Shown piece after piece: positions 9,061 through 18,366 of a DNA stretch of 35,987 bases (position 1 is the first letter of the stretch; the number at the start of each line of letters is the position of its first letter). The notes under the pieces are model-generated. The model did not search any database. It was not told where the DNA came from and worked only from the letters and a program-made list of their open reading frames with translations. This DNA comes from Clostridiales bacterium. GTDB taxonomy: Bacteria > Bacillota > Clostridia > Lachnospirales > Lachnospiraceae. Made by a program: the position numbers and the translations under genes. The stretch covers positions 1 through 35,987 of the forward strand of contig JAAYPX010000007.1 of assembly GCA_012519565.1 (NCBI GenBank). The letters are read 5' to 3'.

Positions 9061-11475
9061 TTACTCCCCTTTATTGCTCCAGAATTCTTCCAAGACAGGA
9101 TACATAGATGTTTGGTTAACATAAATATTGGGAAACCATTCCCTAGGAAATAAGTTTTGATACTGTTTAAAACAAAATCTTTCATCCAATAGCAAGATTG
9201 CCCCTCTATCTTCCTTGGTACGGATTACCCTCCCTGCTGATTGCAAAACCTTATTCATACCTTGATACAGATATGAATATTCAAAACCCATCTTATTTCT
9301 CTCGTCATAATAAGCCCTAAAGAGTTCTCTTTCATTGCATACCATAGGAAGACCAGTCCCTACAATTACTGCTCCAATCAACCTATCATTTCTAAGATCA
9401 ATTCCCTCGCTGAAGATGCCTCCCATTACACAGAATCCGATTCTGCTTTTGTCTGGAGCTTCTACGAATTGATTTAAAAACTCTTCTTTTTCTTCTTCTG
9501 TCATCCTGCTACTTTGCACAACTAAGCCCTCCAGCTGGTTATCAGCCAGCAGGACTATCTCCTCCATCATACTATAAGAGGGGAAGAACACCATGTAATT
9601 TCCAATTTTGGCCTTAGTAAAATCAATAATATAATCTAATATCTTTCTATATTCCTTCTCCGATCTTCTTGTATACTTGGTACTTACATCAGTGCCAATC
9701 ATTATTAAACGGTTATCCAGTAAAAATGTTGAAGGGGCATAGACAGCATAATCTTCTTCACTTCCTCCCAATTGTTCCTTATAATACTTTATAGGTAAAA
9801 AGGTTGCAGAAAATAGAATTGAACTTCTGCCCCTCTCTAGACAGTTCTGCATATTCTTAGAGGGATCCATACATTGCAGTTTAATCCTAAAATTATTATC
9901 ATTATCATAATCTGTATAGATGGTGTAATTATCATCCAATATTTCAAATATATTAAGAAAGTGTCTGACATCTAAAAAAAGTTTCATAAGCTCTTCATTT
10001 CCCTCAGAAACTACATGGTCCTGCAGAAATACTTCAAATTCCGACATCAAACCCAGTAAATGATAGGCAAAATCAGAGATATTCTCCACTATCTCGAATT
10101 CATCACACTCTCTCTTTAATTTTAGAAGATCGCTATTACAATTATTTAAATGTTTGGCCAATTCACCACTAATATTTTTAACAATGTTTTTTACAACTAA
10201 GAAATCTTCTTTTACCAGTGTTGCACTGTACATCTCCCTGGCCCTATCTACCATATTATGGGCCTCGTCAATTAAAAATACATAATCATTCTTTTTCTCA
10301 CTGGCGAAAAATCTTCTTAGGTATACATTGGGATCAAATACATAATTATAGTCACATATAATTGCATCGGCCCATAAAGCTACATCTAAACACATTTCAA
10401 AAGGGCATACCCCATACTTTTTAGCGTATTCATTGATAAGATCCCTAGATATATCATTTTTATTTAATAAAAGGTCATAGACTGCATCATTAACTCTATT
10501 ATAGTAACCCTTTGCCCTCTCACAAGCCACAGGATTACAGTCAGGCTTATCTAGAATACATATTTTTTCCTTGGCGGTTAATGTTACAACCTTCATATTT
10601 AGTCCTTTTTCACCAAGCATACGAAAGGTATCCTCTGCCACTGTTCTGGTTATGGTTTTTGCCGTTAGATAAAATATCTTACTAACCAGATCCTCTCCCA
10701 TGGCTTTAACAGAAGGAAAGACTGTGGATATGGTTTTACCTACACCAGTTGGTGCTTGTATAAAAAGCTTTCTATTCCTGAGAATTGTCTTATAAACATC
10801 AGTAACCAGCTTTTTTTGACCCTCTCGATAAGAAAAGGGGAATTCCAACCCTTTAATGGACTGATTCCTTTTCTTGGTCCAGTTAATCTGCCATACAGCC
10901 CATTTACTATATTCATAGATTAGATTATTAAACCATTCTTCTAAATCATCATAGGATAATACCTCTTCAAAATAGCGCAGGTTTTCAGTCTTAAGATTAC
11001 AATAGGTTAGTCTTATACCTATACTTTTATGGTCATGTTGTTTAGCGTATATATAGGCATAACACATTACCTGGGCTTTGTGAACATCTATAGGAGCTTT
11101 TAAATGGGATAGGTCCATATACATACCTTTGATTTCATCAATGGTAATAGATGGAGGAGGCACAATCGATGCATCATCTTCTAATAAGGCAAAAATATTA
11201 TTCTGAACTTCCTCATTAATTATAATACCATCAGCTCTACCTTCCACAGTTAAATCTATAGTAATACCATCCCTGGTAACTGGCATAGTAATACTTAAAG
11301 GTACTTCTGCTGTATAATTGACACCCATGCTTTTCTGGATTTTCCGATGTATCCTGCTTCCTTCATGCATGGCATCTACTTCATACCTAACTCTTCTATT
11401 GTCAATATCCCCTGACCTAAGGATAAACTCAACAAGGTTACGTACCGATATTTTAATCTGATAATTATTAGTCAA
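9061..11475 (-). CDS. XPD/DinG-type ATP-dependent DNA helicase with N-terminal PD-(D/E)XK (RecB/Cas4-like) nuclease domain
   Basis: Walker A QAPTGVGKTIS, DEAH box, Fe-S type cysteines (KICILDKPDCNPVAC...YGVCPFEMC), QSAGRVIRTKEDRGAILLLD. N-terminus has RIHRKIQ, GRADGIIIN, TIDEIKG and KAQVMCYAYIY, matching a RecB-family nuclease pattern. Confidence 0.85.
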   Translation of the reverse strand: MTNNYQIKISVRNLVEFILRSGDIDNRRVRYEVDAMHEGSRIHRKIQKSMGVNYTAEVPLSITMPVTRDGITIDLTVEGRADGIIINEEVQNNIFALLEDDASIVPPPSITIDEIKGMYMDLSHLKAPIDVHKAQVMCYAYIYAKQHDHKSIGIRLTYCNLKTENLRYFEEVLSYDDLEEWFNNLIYEYSKWAVWQINWTKKRNQSIKGLEFPFSYREGQKKLVTDVYKTILRNRKLFIQAPTGVGKTISTVFPSVKAMGEDLVSKIFYLTAKTITRTVAEDTFRMLGEKGLNMKVVTLTAKEKICILDKPDCNPVACERAKGYYNRVNDAVYDLLLNKNDISRDLINEYAKKYGVCPFEMCLDVALWADAIICDYNYVFDPNVYLRRFFASEKKNDYVFLIDEAHNMVDRAREMYSATLVKEDFLVVKNIVKNISGELAKHLNNCNSDLLKLKRECDEFEIVENISDFAYHLLGLMSEFEVFLQDHVVSEGNEELMKLFLDVRHFLNIFEILDDNYTIYTDYDNDNNFRIKLQCMDPSKNMQNCLERGRSSILFSATFLPIKYYKEQLGGSEEDYAVYAPSTFLLDNRLIMIGTDVSTKYTRRSEKEYRKILDYIIDFTKAKIGNYMVFFPSYSMMEEIVLLADNQLEGLVVQSSRMTEEEKEEFLNQFVEAPDKSRIGFCVMGGIFSEGIDLRNDRLIGAVIVGTGLPMVCNERELFRAYYDERNKMGFEYSYLYQGMNKVLQSAGRVIRTKEDRGAILLLDERFCFKQYQNLFPREWFPNIYVNQTSMYPVLEEFWSNKGE

Positions 11476-11507
11476 CCCCTGTACCTCCTAAATTACTATA
11501 TATAAAA

Positions 11508-11539
11508 AGCATCCTTAAGTCTTTCTTTTAAGGATGCTT
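11508..11539 (-). terminator. Rho-independent terminator downstream of the 11613-12026 gene
   Basis: aagcatccttaa / ttaaggatgctt inverted repeat followed on the minus strand by TTTTTATATA. Confidence 0.7.
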
Positions 11540-11612
11540 GTATATAGTAATAATATATCAGATTATGAACAAAAGTTCTATGCATTTCTAGCTTACATAT
11601 TACCTTTATATA

Positions 11613-12026
11613 TTACCTATCATAATATTCATCATAATCATCATCTAAACCATTTAAATAGTTAACAGTCCAATAATTTTTATTGTTCACCCTCTTTGTC
11701 TTTGTTTGGGCGCGTCTTGGTCTTTCAAAATCATCCTCTCGAAGTTTCCTCTGTAAGGCCTTTTTCTCCCGTTCTAAACGCTTTAGCGTCTCTAATTTGT
11801 CCGACTGTTCATTCAAGTCCTTACCATTGGATCGTTTTCTTCCTTCACCATTCTTCTGCCCAAAAGTAACATTATCCTCCTCTTCATCTTTCAGTACATA
11901 CGTGTTTTTATAAGAGCTTTTTCCTACATTTTTTTTGGACTTGATTTGATTATAGTCCTTTTTACTTTTTTGCTCTACACTATTTTCTCTAATCATTCTT
12001 TCATTAGCATTGGCTGTAGCCACCAA
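11613..12026 (-). CDS. Hypothetical highly charged protein
   Basis: ORF tracked from 12056 (GTG). A TTG at 12026 lies 6 nt after a GAGAGGGG RBS-like sequence and is the likelier start. Rich in K/R/E/N; no domain recognised. Confidence 0.6.
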   Translation of the reverse strand: MVATANANERMIRENSVEQKSKKDYNQIKSKKNVGKSSYKNTYVLKDEEEDNVTFGQKNGEGRKRSNGKDLNEQSDKLETLKRLEREKKALQRKLREDDFERPRRAQTKTKRVNNKNYWTVNYLNGLDDDYDEYYDR

Positions 12027-12229
12027 AATGAACCCCTCTCTAAACAATTTCTGCACATATAATCATCTGTGCTTCCACAATTTAATTTTATGCTTTTTTA
12101 TTATAAAGTCAATATAATTTTAATAAAAATTTTTATATTTAGGTTGCATTTTTTTTCTAAATCTGATACATTCTAAATATATATTTCTCCATATATTTTG
12201 GAGCTAAAATAAAAAAGCGAGGTAGTATT

Positions 12230-12613
12230 ATGAGCGATCACAATCACAATGGCAGTTGCGGCTGCGGACACAATCATAGCCATGAATTTGAATATGATTC
12301 TATTACTTTATCATTAGATGATGGCAAAGAGATAAATTGCGCTGTATTAGAGATATTTACAGTAGAGGGCAAGGATTATATCGCCCTTGTTCCTGAAGAT
12401 TCAGAAGACGAAGAAGAAGGTAATGTGTTCTTGTATCGTTACATCGAAGAAGAGAACGGAGAGCCTCAACTACTTAACATTGAAGATGATGACGAATTTG
12501 AAGCTGTTGCTGATGCTTTCGAAGAGATCCTTGATGCACATGAATTCGATGAAATGTTTGATGACGATGACTTCGATATCTTTGATGATTTCGACGATGA
12601 AGATGAAGAATAA
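12230..12613 (+). CDS. DUF1292 (YrzB-like) protein with His/Cys N-terminus and Asp/Glu-rich tail
   Basis: ITLSLDDGKEINCAVLEIFTVEGKDYIALVPEDSEDEEEGNVFLYRY is DUF1292-like. N-terminus MSDHNHNGSCGCGHNHSHE; C-terminus nearly all D/E/F. RBS gaggtag. Confidence 0.85.
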   Translation: MSDHNHNGSCGCGHNHSHEFEYDSITLSLDDGKEINCAVLEIFTVEGKDYIALVPEDSEDEEEGNVFLYRYIEEENGEPQLLNIEDDDEFEAVADAFEEILDAHEFDEMFDDDDFDIFDDFDDEDEE

Positions 12614-12664
12614 TAGTCCCATAATATAAAGACTATTTGTCCAATATACCTGCAGTAAATCAAA

Positions 12665-12718
12665 ATAAAGAACCATAAGCACTATGATATTAACTCATTA
12701 ATGCCTATGGTTCTTTAT
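12665..12718. terminator. Bidirectional terminator between convergent genes
   Basis: ataaagaaccataagc / gcctatggttctttat inverted repeat with one mismatch, between the convergent stops. Confidence 0.7.
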
Positions 12719-14545
12719 TTATTGTATCTCAGCTATAAATCTAGAAGCTTCCATGGTTTTATTATAACGCTCCTTGCTACTATAAATATATAGATGATCC
12801 TTGGCCCTAGTCATAGCCACATAGAAGAGACGCCGTTCTTCTTCAATATCCGCATCCAGTATAGCCTTTTTATGAGGGGTAATACCTTCGTTAGCATCCA
12901 CTATAAAGACCACATCAAATTCTAATCCCTTGGAACTATGCATGGTGGCAATTGTGACGCTGTCCACGTTTTTGTTTCGGTTTTCTTCAAATTGCCTCAA
13001 CAATTCTTCTTTATAGTCTTTCATATATTGAAGCCACTCACCAAAGCTTTCAAAGTTTTTAGCATTTTCCTGTAATTCGTCTAATACATCTAACAGTTCC
13101 TCATACTTGATTTTTCTAAGCTGAGCATATTCCTGTAAATATTCCTCGTACCCTATTCCCCTCCTAATATAATTCACAGCTGCATAGGGTTTCATACGGC
13201 ATAGCATAGCCAAATCATATTCCAGCTGATCTAGCCTTTCCAGCATCCAATTCTTATCCTCATAGTATTCCTTGATATCATCTAGATTTACCTCTGGCCT
13301 ATCAAAGCATTCACGGCTTACATATCGCTTTGGCTTATTAATTATTTGCAGAAATAATCTGCGATCCCAGTTACCCATGGCTATCTTAATATAGGATATA
13401 ATATCCCTGGCAATCCAATGGTCAAAGATATTTGGTAGGTTGTCCTTCATTCGAAAGGGTATATTATATTCCATTAATTTATGAAGTAGGGCCTCAGACC
13501 CCATATTAGTCCTAATAAGAATTGCCATATTGTTTAAAGCAATACCTTTTTTGTTTAGCTTTATTATCTCCTCTGCCAATGTTTTATTTTCCTGGGTTAA
13601 AGTTTCAAAATTTTTTATAACAATACTACTTCCACTGGCACGAACTGCATTAACAGCCTTATCATATCTCTGTTCATTATTCTTAATTAACTTGGATGAT
13701 GCTGCCACTATATTGGCTTGGGAACGATAATTTTTATCCAATAAAATTCTCTTGCCATCTGGATAATCCTTGGGGAATTTTAGCATAATCTCTGGTTTTG
13801 CACCGCGAAAACGGTAGATGGATTGATCATCGTCTCCTACGATAAAGAGATTATTATGGGGCGCTGCCAACATTTTAACTATTTCATATTGAATTCTGTT
13901 GATATCCTGAAACTCATCAATCAATATGTATTGAAATTTATTCTGCCAAAGGGCCAAGATATCTTTTCTCTCGGATAGGAGTTGATAACATAAAACCAGC
14001 ATATCATCAAAGTCTATTAGATTGGCCCTACGGAGTTTCTTATCATATTCTTGATATATTTTTTTAAAAACATCACTGGCACAATGGGAAGAATAATAAT
14101 TTGCCAGGTCAATCTGCTCCCCCTTTACCAAGCTTATCTCAGATGCTATGTCTGATATAAATTCCTTCTCATCCTCATATTCCAGGTCCAATCTTTGTAT
14201 TGTTTCTCTTAAAAATTGATTCCTAACCTCCTCCCTTACAATATTGGAGGCATTAAGGTGATAAGCATATTTTAATATAGTAAAAAATATAGCATGGAAT
14301 GTTCCATAACTTACTGCAGTATAGTTAACCTTCATCCTTTTAAGGAATCTATCCTTCATCTCATTGGCAGCAGCTTTGGTAAATGTAATTACAAGAATAT
14401 GCTTCTCAGGTATCTTATATTCTTCTATCAGATACCTAGTTCGCTCTGTTATTACAAAGGTTTTCCCTGAGCCTGGCCCTGCTAGAACTAACATCGGCCC
14501 ATCTTTATGCTGCACTGCTTGCTTCTGCGCCCAATTCATCTCCAT
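12719..14545 (-). CDS. UvrD/PcrA/Rep-family ATP-dependent DNA helicase
   Basis: MNWAQKQAVQHKDGPMLVLAGPGSGKTFVITERTRYL, VDEFQDIN-type (LIDEFQDINRIQYEI), VGDDDQSIYRFRGA, TMHSSKGLEFDVVFI, EERRLFYVAMTRAKDHLYI. Confidence 0.93.
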   Translation of the reverse strand: MEMNWAQKQAVQHKDGPMLVLAGPGSGKTFVITERTRYLIEEYKIPEKHILVITFTKAAANEMKDRFLKRMKVNYTAVSYGTFHAIFFTILKYAYHLNASNIVREEVRNQFLRETIQRLDLEYEDEKEFISDIASEISLVKGEQIDLANYYSSHCASDVFKKIYQEYDKKLRRANLIDFDDMLVLCYQLLSERKDILALWQNKFQYILIDEFQDINRIQYEIVKMLAAPHNNLFIVGDDDQSIYRFRGAKPEIMLKFPKDYPDGKRILLDKNYRSQANIVAASSKLIKNNEQRYDKAVNAVRASGSSIVIKNFETLTQENKTLAEEIIKLNKKGIALNNMAILIRTNMGSEALLHKLMEYNIPFRMKDNLPNIFDHWIARDIISYIKIAMGNWDRRLFLQIINKPKRYVSRECFDRPEVNLDDIKEYYEDKNWMLERLDQLEYDLAMLCRMKPYAAVNYIRRGIGYEEYLQEYAQLRKIKYEELLDVLDELQENAKNFESFGEWLQYMKDYKEELLRQFEENRNKNVDSVTIATMHSSKGLEFDVVFIVDANEGITPHKKAILDADIEEERRLFYVAMTRAKDHLYIYSSKERYNKTMEASRFIAEIQ

Positions 14546-14606
14546 ATCTTACCTCTTTCCCTGCACCTAATAACTCTAATACACATTTTATAAATATATT
14601 TTATAA

Positions 14607-14636
14607 AGCCCTTCGCAAGAGTTGTGAAGGGCTTTT
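14607..14636. terminator. Terminator-like hairpin between gltX and the UvrD-like gene
   Basis: aaagcccttc...gaagggctttttt inverted repeat. The stronger T-run is on the plus strand although both flanking genes are minus. Confidence 0.5.
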
Positions 14637-14659
14637 TTGTACATTACATTTACTACTTA

Positions 14660-16135
14660 TTAACTCAATTTTTCTATAGCTTTTTTAATTCTACTTAAGC
14701 TTTCTTCCTTACCTATGATGCTCATTATCTCATAGGCACCCCCAGGGGTCGATTGTTTTCCCGATACAGCTGTTCTAATTGGCCATAAACCTTGACCATT
14801 CTTAATCTCTTTCTCCTTAATATAAGTCATTATGACATTCTCAATATTATCCTCAGAATAGTCGTCCAAGGCTTCAAAACGAGGCAATAGTTCCTGTAAA
14901 ACCCCTAAGGAACTTTCAGCCGTAGTTTTCATCTTCTTATGGGTATAGATAGCTATATCATAATCTGGCAGTTCCTCAAAGAAATCAATCATATCTTTAA
15001 TATCACAAAATGTCTCTATTCTGGTTTTAACTAAAGTTGCTATTTTTCTTAGATCCAAATCCTTCTTAATAACTTCTTTTATATATGGCAGGGCCAGACT
15101 ATAATATTTATCAAACTCCATGTTTTTAATATATTCACCGTTCATCCAGCGTAACTTTACCATATCAAAGACTGCTGGTGCTTTATTAATATTATTATAA
15201 TCAAATTCCTCTATTAATTCTTCAAGGCTCATAATCTCCTTATTACTTTGAGGACTCCACCCCAGTAATGCAACGAAATTAACAATGGCCTCAGATACAA
15301 AGCCCTGCTCTAACAGATCTTCATAAGAAGAGTGTCCACTTCTTTTACTTAGCTTCTTATGTTCTTCATTGGTTATTAAAGGACAGTGAATATATACTGG
15401 CTCCTCCCAACCAAAATCTTGGTACAGTCTTGTATACTTTGGTGTTGAGGATAGATATTCATTCCCCCTAACCACATGGGTTATTTTCATCAAGTGGTCA
15501 TCTACCACATTGGCAAAATTGTAGGTTGGATAACCATCTGATTTAATCAAAATCATATCATCTAATTCTTCGTTCTTAACACTTATCTCACCAAAGATAA
15601 CATCCTTAAAGGTAGTAGTTCCCTGGACGGGAATATTTTGGCGAATAACAAAGGGAACCTTATTAGCTAACTTCTCCTCTATCTCTTCTTTAGATAAATG
15701 AAGGCAATGCTTGTCATACTTAGTGATTTCCTTAACTTCATTATCTTCATCTCCATCTTCGCTACCAATTGTACTTTTTAAAGTCCCTAATCTTTCCTTA
15801 GAGCAAAAACAATAATAAGCAGCACCCTTTTCTACCAATTGTTTAGCATATTCTAAATATATCCCTTTGGCAAATCTCTCGCTTTGGACATAAGGGCCAT
15901 AACCGCCATCCTTATCAGGTCCTTCGTCATGAATAAGTCCTGTTCCTTGTAGGGTACGGTATATAATATCTACTGCGCCTTCAACATATCGTTCCTTATC
16001 TGTATCCTCTATTCTTAAAACAAATGATCCATTTTCATGCTTTGCTATCAAATACGCATATAAGGCAGTTCTTAAATTTCCAACATGCATTCTCCCTGTA
16101 GGACTGGGAGCAAATCTGGTTCTGATTGTAGCCAT
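14660..16135 (-). CDS. gltX: Glutamate--tRNA ligase
   Basis: [66 protein letters not shown] signature motifs. Confidence 0.95.
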   Translation of the reverse strand: MATIRTRFAPSPTGRMHVGNLRTALYAYLIAKHENGSFVLRIEDTDKERYVEGAVDIIYRTLQGTGLIHDEGPDKDGGYGPYVQSERFAKGIYLEYAKQLVEKGAAYYCFCSKERLGTLKSTIGSEDGDEDNEVKEITKYDKHCLHLSKEEIEEKLANKVPFVIRQNIPVQGTTTFKDVIFGEISVKNEELDDMILIKSDGYPTYNFANVVDDHLMKITHVVRGNEYLSSTPKYTRLYQDFGWEEPVYIHCPLITNEEHKKLSKRSGHSSYEDLLEQGFVSEAIVNFVALLGWSPQSNKEIMSLEELIEEFDYNNINKAPAVFDMVKLRWMNGEYIKNMEFDKYYSLALPYIKEVIKKDLDLRKIATLVKTRIETFCDIKDMIDFFEELPDYDIAIYTHKKMKTTAESSLGVLQELLPRFEALDDYSEDNIENVIMTYIKEKEIKNGQGLWPIRTAVSGKQSTPGGAYEIMSIIGKEESLSRIKKAIEKLS

Positions 16136-16191
16136 ATAAATCCCTCACTATCGATTATAATATTTTAGTTTACTCGGTTTTATATTAATTA

Positions 16192-16605
16192 TTAAATATA
16201 GTTTCCCTCAAGAATTTGTCTAAACATTGGATCGCTCATAAAATCACCCAGCATATCACTTAATAAGTATATTGCTAGAATGAAATAAGCCAGTAGAAAA
16301 ATTAAAGTTGCCCTAGCCCAATTTTTCCGACTTATAGATCCTTCCTTTTGAAAGGCCCATACAAATAGCATTACCAAACCAATAATCCATCCAACTATTG
16401 GTATAAAAAACAAACCATAAGTACCCAACCAATGTAAAAAAGGTATAGGCTCTTCCCTTGCTTCCTTTAATAAGGTCTCATTCCCATGGGTTTTATTTTC
16501 ATTATATTGAAATGGTTGTTCTTTAAAAGAACTTCCACAGTATTCACAGAAATTAGCATCAACATTCATAGTACTACGCCCACAAGTATTACAAACCATT
16601 CTCAC
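16192..16605 (-). CDS. Zinc-ribbon membrane protein
   Basis: N-terminal CNTCG...CEYCG zinc ribbon followed by two predicted TM segments. Confidence 0.75.
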   Translation of the reverse strand: MRMVCNTCGRSTMNVDANFCEYCGSSFKEQPFQYNENKTHGNETLLKEAREEPIPFLHWLGTYGLFFIPIVGWIIGLVMLFVWAFQKEGSISRKNWARATLIFLLAYFILAIYLLSDMLGDFMSDPMFRQILEGNYI

Positions 16606-16697
16606 ACCTCCAAGACACTAATCTACTTATCCTGAACATTATATCATAACCCGTATAAAAATCAAATTAGAGTTTTTATTTTAAAACAATAAACTAT

Positions 16698-16740
16698 AAA
16701 AAGGTTGCTGAAAAGCTATCACCTCTTTTCAACAACCCCT
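16698..16740 (-). terminator. Terminator downstream of the FtsX-like permease gene
   Basis: ggttgctgaaaag / cttttcaacaacc inverted repeat followed on the minus strand by TTTTTATAG. Confidence 0.7.
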
Positions 16741-16789
16741 TAAGCTTTATATAACTTTTATTAATTCTTAAATTGGATATATTGCGAAA

Positions 16790-18121
16790 TTAACCATCAG
16801 TCCTCATAGCCTCTATGGCACTTATCTTGGTCGCCCGTCTAGCTGGAAAATATCCAGATATTAAACCGATCATGATAGCAATAATTAGTGCAATAAAAGG
16901 TAACCAGATTGGTATTATAGAAAATGCTGTATTTTCCATGTTATACATATAATTACCTGACATAAGGGCTTTAAAAATCGGTTCACCAAACTTATTGACA
17001 AGTATTGAGGCCACATACCCCAGGCCAATGCCAATTATTCCTCCAATTAGCCCAATCATTCCAGCTTCAAATAGGAATAACTTTCTTATATCCTTAATTA
17101 CACAGCCCAATACTTTCATGATACCAATCTCTCTGGTTCTTTCGTAAATTGACATAACCATGGTATTGGCAATACTTATTGCAGATACTATCATTGCCAC
17201 TGCACCTAATGCTCCAAGCACCATTTGCAAGGTATCAGATGCCTCGGTTAAAGGGGCTAAGTCACTAACCAAACTATAGGATTTAAAGCCCAGCTCCTCT
17301 ATAGCACTCTGAACCTCTTCAACATGCTTTACATTATCCACGTTAACCATGATACTTTGGTATTGACTAAGGGATTTTAAAGCCTTCTTACGATCTTGCA
17401 ATGACAATGTATTACAGTATTTCATATAGATGCTTTTAAAATACTCCAAATCCATATATGTGTTCCAATTGTAATCACTGTTGGTTTCTTCCATCTTAGC
17501 TATATTCTTTATCGGTAAAGAAAATTCCCTCTGCTGAGCTACAGGATATTCAGAGAACCTTAATACAATTTTTTCTTTTTGTAAATCCAGTTCAATTTCT
17601 TGCCAGAACCTTGATTTAGGATCATAAAATTCAGGGGCATTAGAACCAAAGACAATTACAGATTTATCTTCCTCTGTAGGATATTCCCCAAACTGTAGGG
17701 CTGGAAAGTCAAAATCCTTAAAGGTAGAGCTATCCATAGCAGTTATATATGCCCAACCTTGATATTTACCAGAGTAAAGGTTTGCACTCTTTCTTATAAC
17801 TGGAGACACAGCCCTAACATGGTCTATTGTCTTGATTTTGGCAACAACCTCATCATTAAGTTCTTGTTTCCTGCTTCCAATATAACTACCATCATCATCA
17901 AATTCATATTGGTCAGCATTCACATTAATAGTTGTTAAGCTTCCCCATTGCATAATCTGAGACTGATAATTACTGCCCATTCCAATACCTATTGATATCA
18001 TGATAATAATAGATAGGGTTCCAATTACTACTCCCAATACAGTAAGCAGTGTTCTTGCCTTCCTCCTGGATAGATTCTTTAAACCCATTATAACCAAATC
18101 ACTAATCCTCATATAGGTCAA
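16790..18121 (-). CDS. ABC transporter permease, MacB/FtsX-like
   Basis: N-terminal LKNLSRRKARTLLTVLGVVIGTLSIIIMISIGIG, C-terminal MSIYERTREIGIMKVLGC and ISGYFPARRATKISAIEAMR typical of MacB-family permeases. Confidence 0.9.
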   Translation of the reverse strand: MTYMRISDLVIMGLKNLSRRKARTLLTVLGVVIGTLSIIIMISIGIGMGSNYQSQIMQWGSLTTINVNADQYEFDDDGSYIGSRKQELNDEVVAKIKTIDHVRAVSPVIRKSANLYSGKYQGWAYITAMDSSTFKDFDFPALQFGEYPTEEDKSVIVFGSNAPEFYDPKSRFWQEIELDLQKEKIVLRFSEYPVAQQREFSLPIKNIAKMEETNSDYNWNTYMDLEYFKSIYMKYCNTLSLQDRKKALKSLSQYQSIMVNVDNVKHVEEVQSAIEELGFKSYSLVSDLAPLTEASDTLQMVLGALGAVAMIVSAISIANTMVMSIYERTREIGIMKVLGCVIKDIRKLFLFEAGMIGLIGGIIGIGLGYVASILVNKFGEPIFKALMSGNYMYNMENTAFSIIPIWLPFIALIIAIMIGLISGYFPARRATKISAIEAMRTDG

Positions 18122-18323
18122 TTCCTTTTTTAATTTTTCGCCTTGCCAATAATGTACCTAAACCTACACTTGCTACCAGTACCGCAACAGAAATCACTAT
18201 AATAAACACCCAGGAAGATAAAAGCGGATCTTTAACTTCTTCTATCCCCATGCCCATAGTAGGGTCTACCATCATTCCTTCTTCAAAGTCAACATAGCCC
18301 TCTTCAACAATATCTATATCCAT
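18102..18323 (-). CDS. Small single-TM protein embedded in the ABC operon
   Basis: 73 aa; acidic N-terminus, one TM segment (SSWVFIIVISVAVLVASVGLGTLLA), basic then acidic tail. Overlaps the permease gene by 20 bp. Confidence 0.7.
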   Translation of the reverse strand: MDIDIVEEGYVDFEEGMMVDPTMGMGIEEVKDPLLSSWVFIIVISVAVLVASVGLGTLLARRKIKKGIDLYED

Positions 18324-18366
18324 ATATTTAGCTCCTCCATTCTTCAGGCCTTAACCCCTATTATAT

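Noticed and set aside
12466-12682. Minus-strand Ser- and Ile-rich ORFs (65 and 70 aa)
   Set aside because: Shadows of the Asp/Glu-rich tail of the DUF1292 gene and its terminator.
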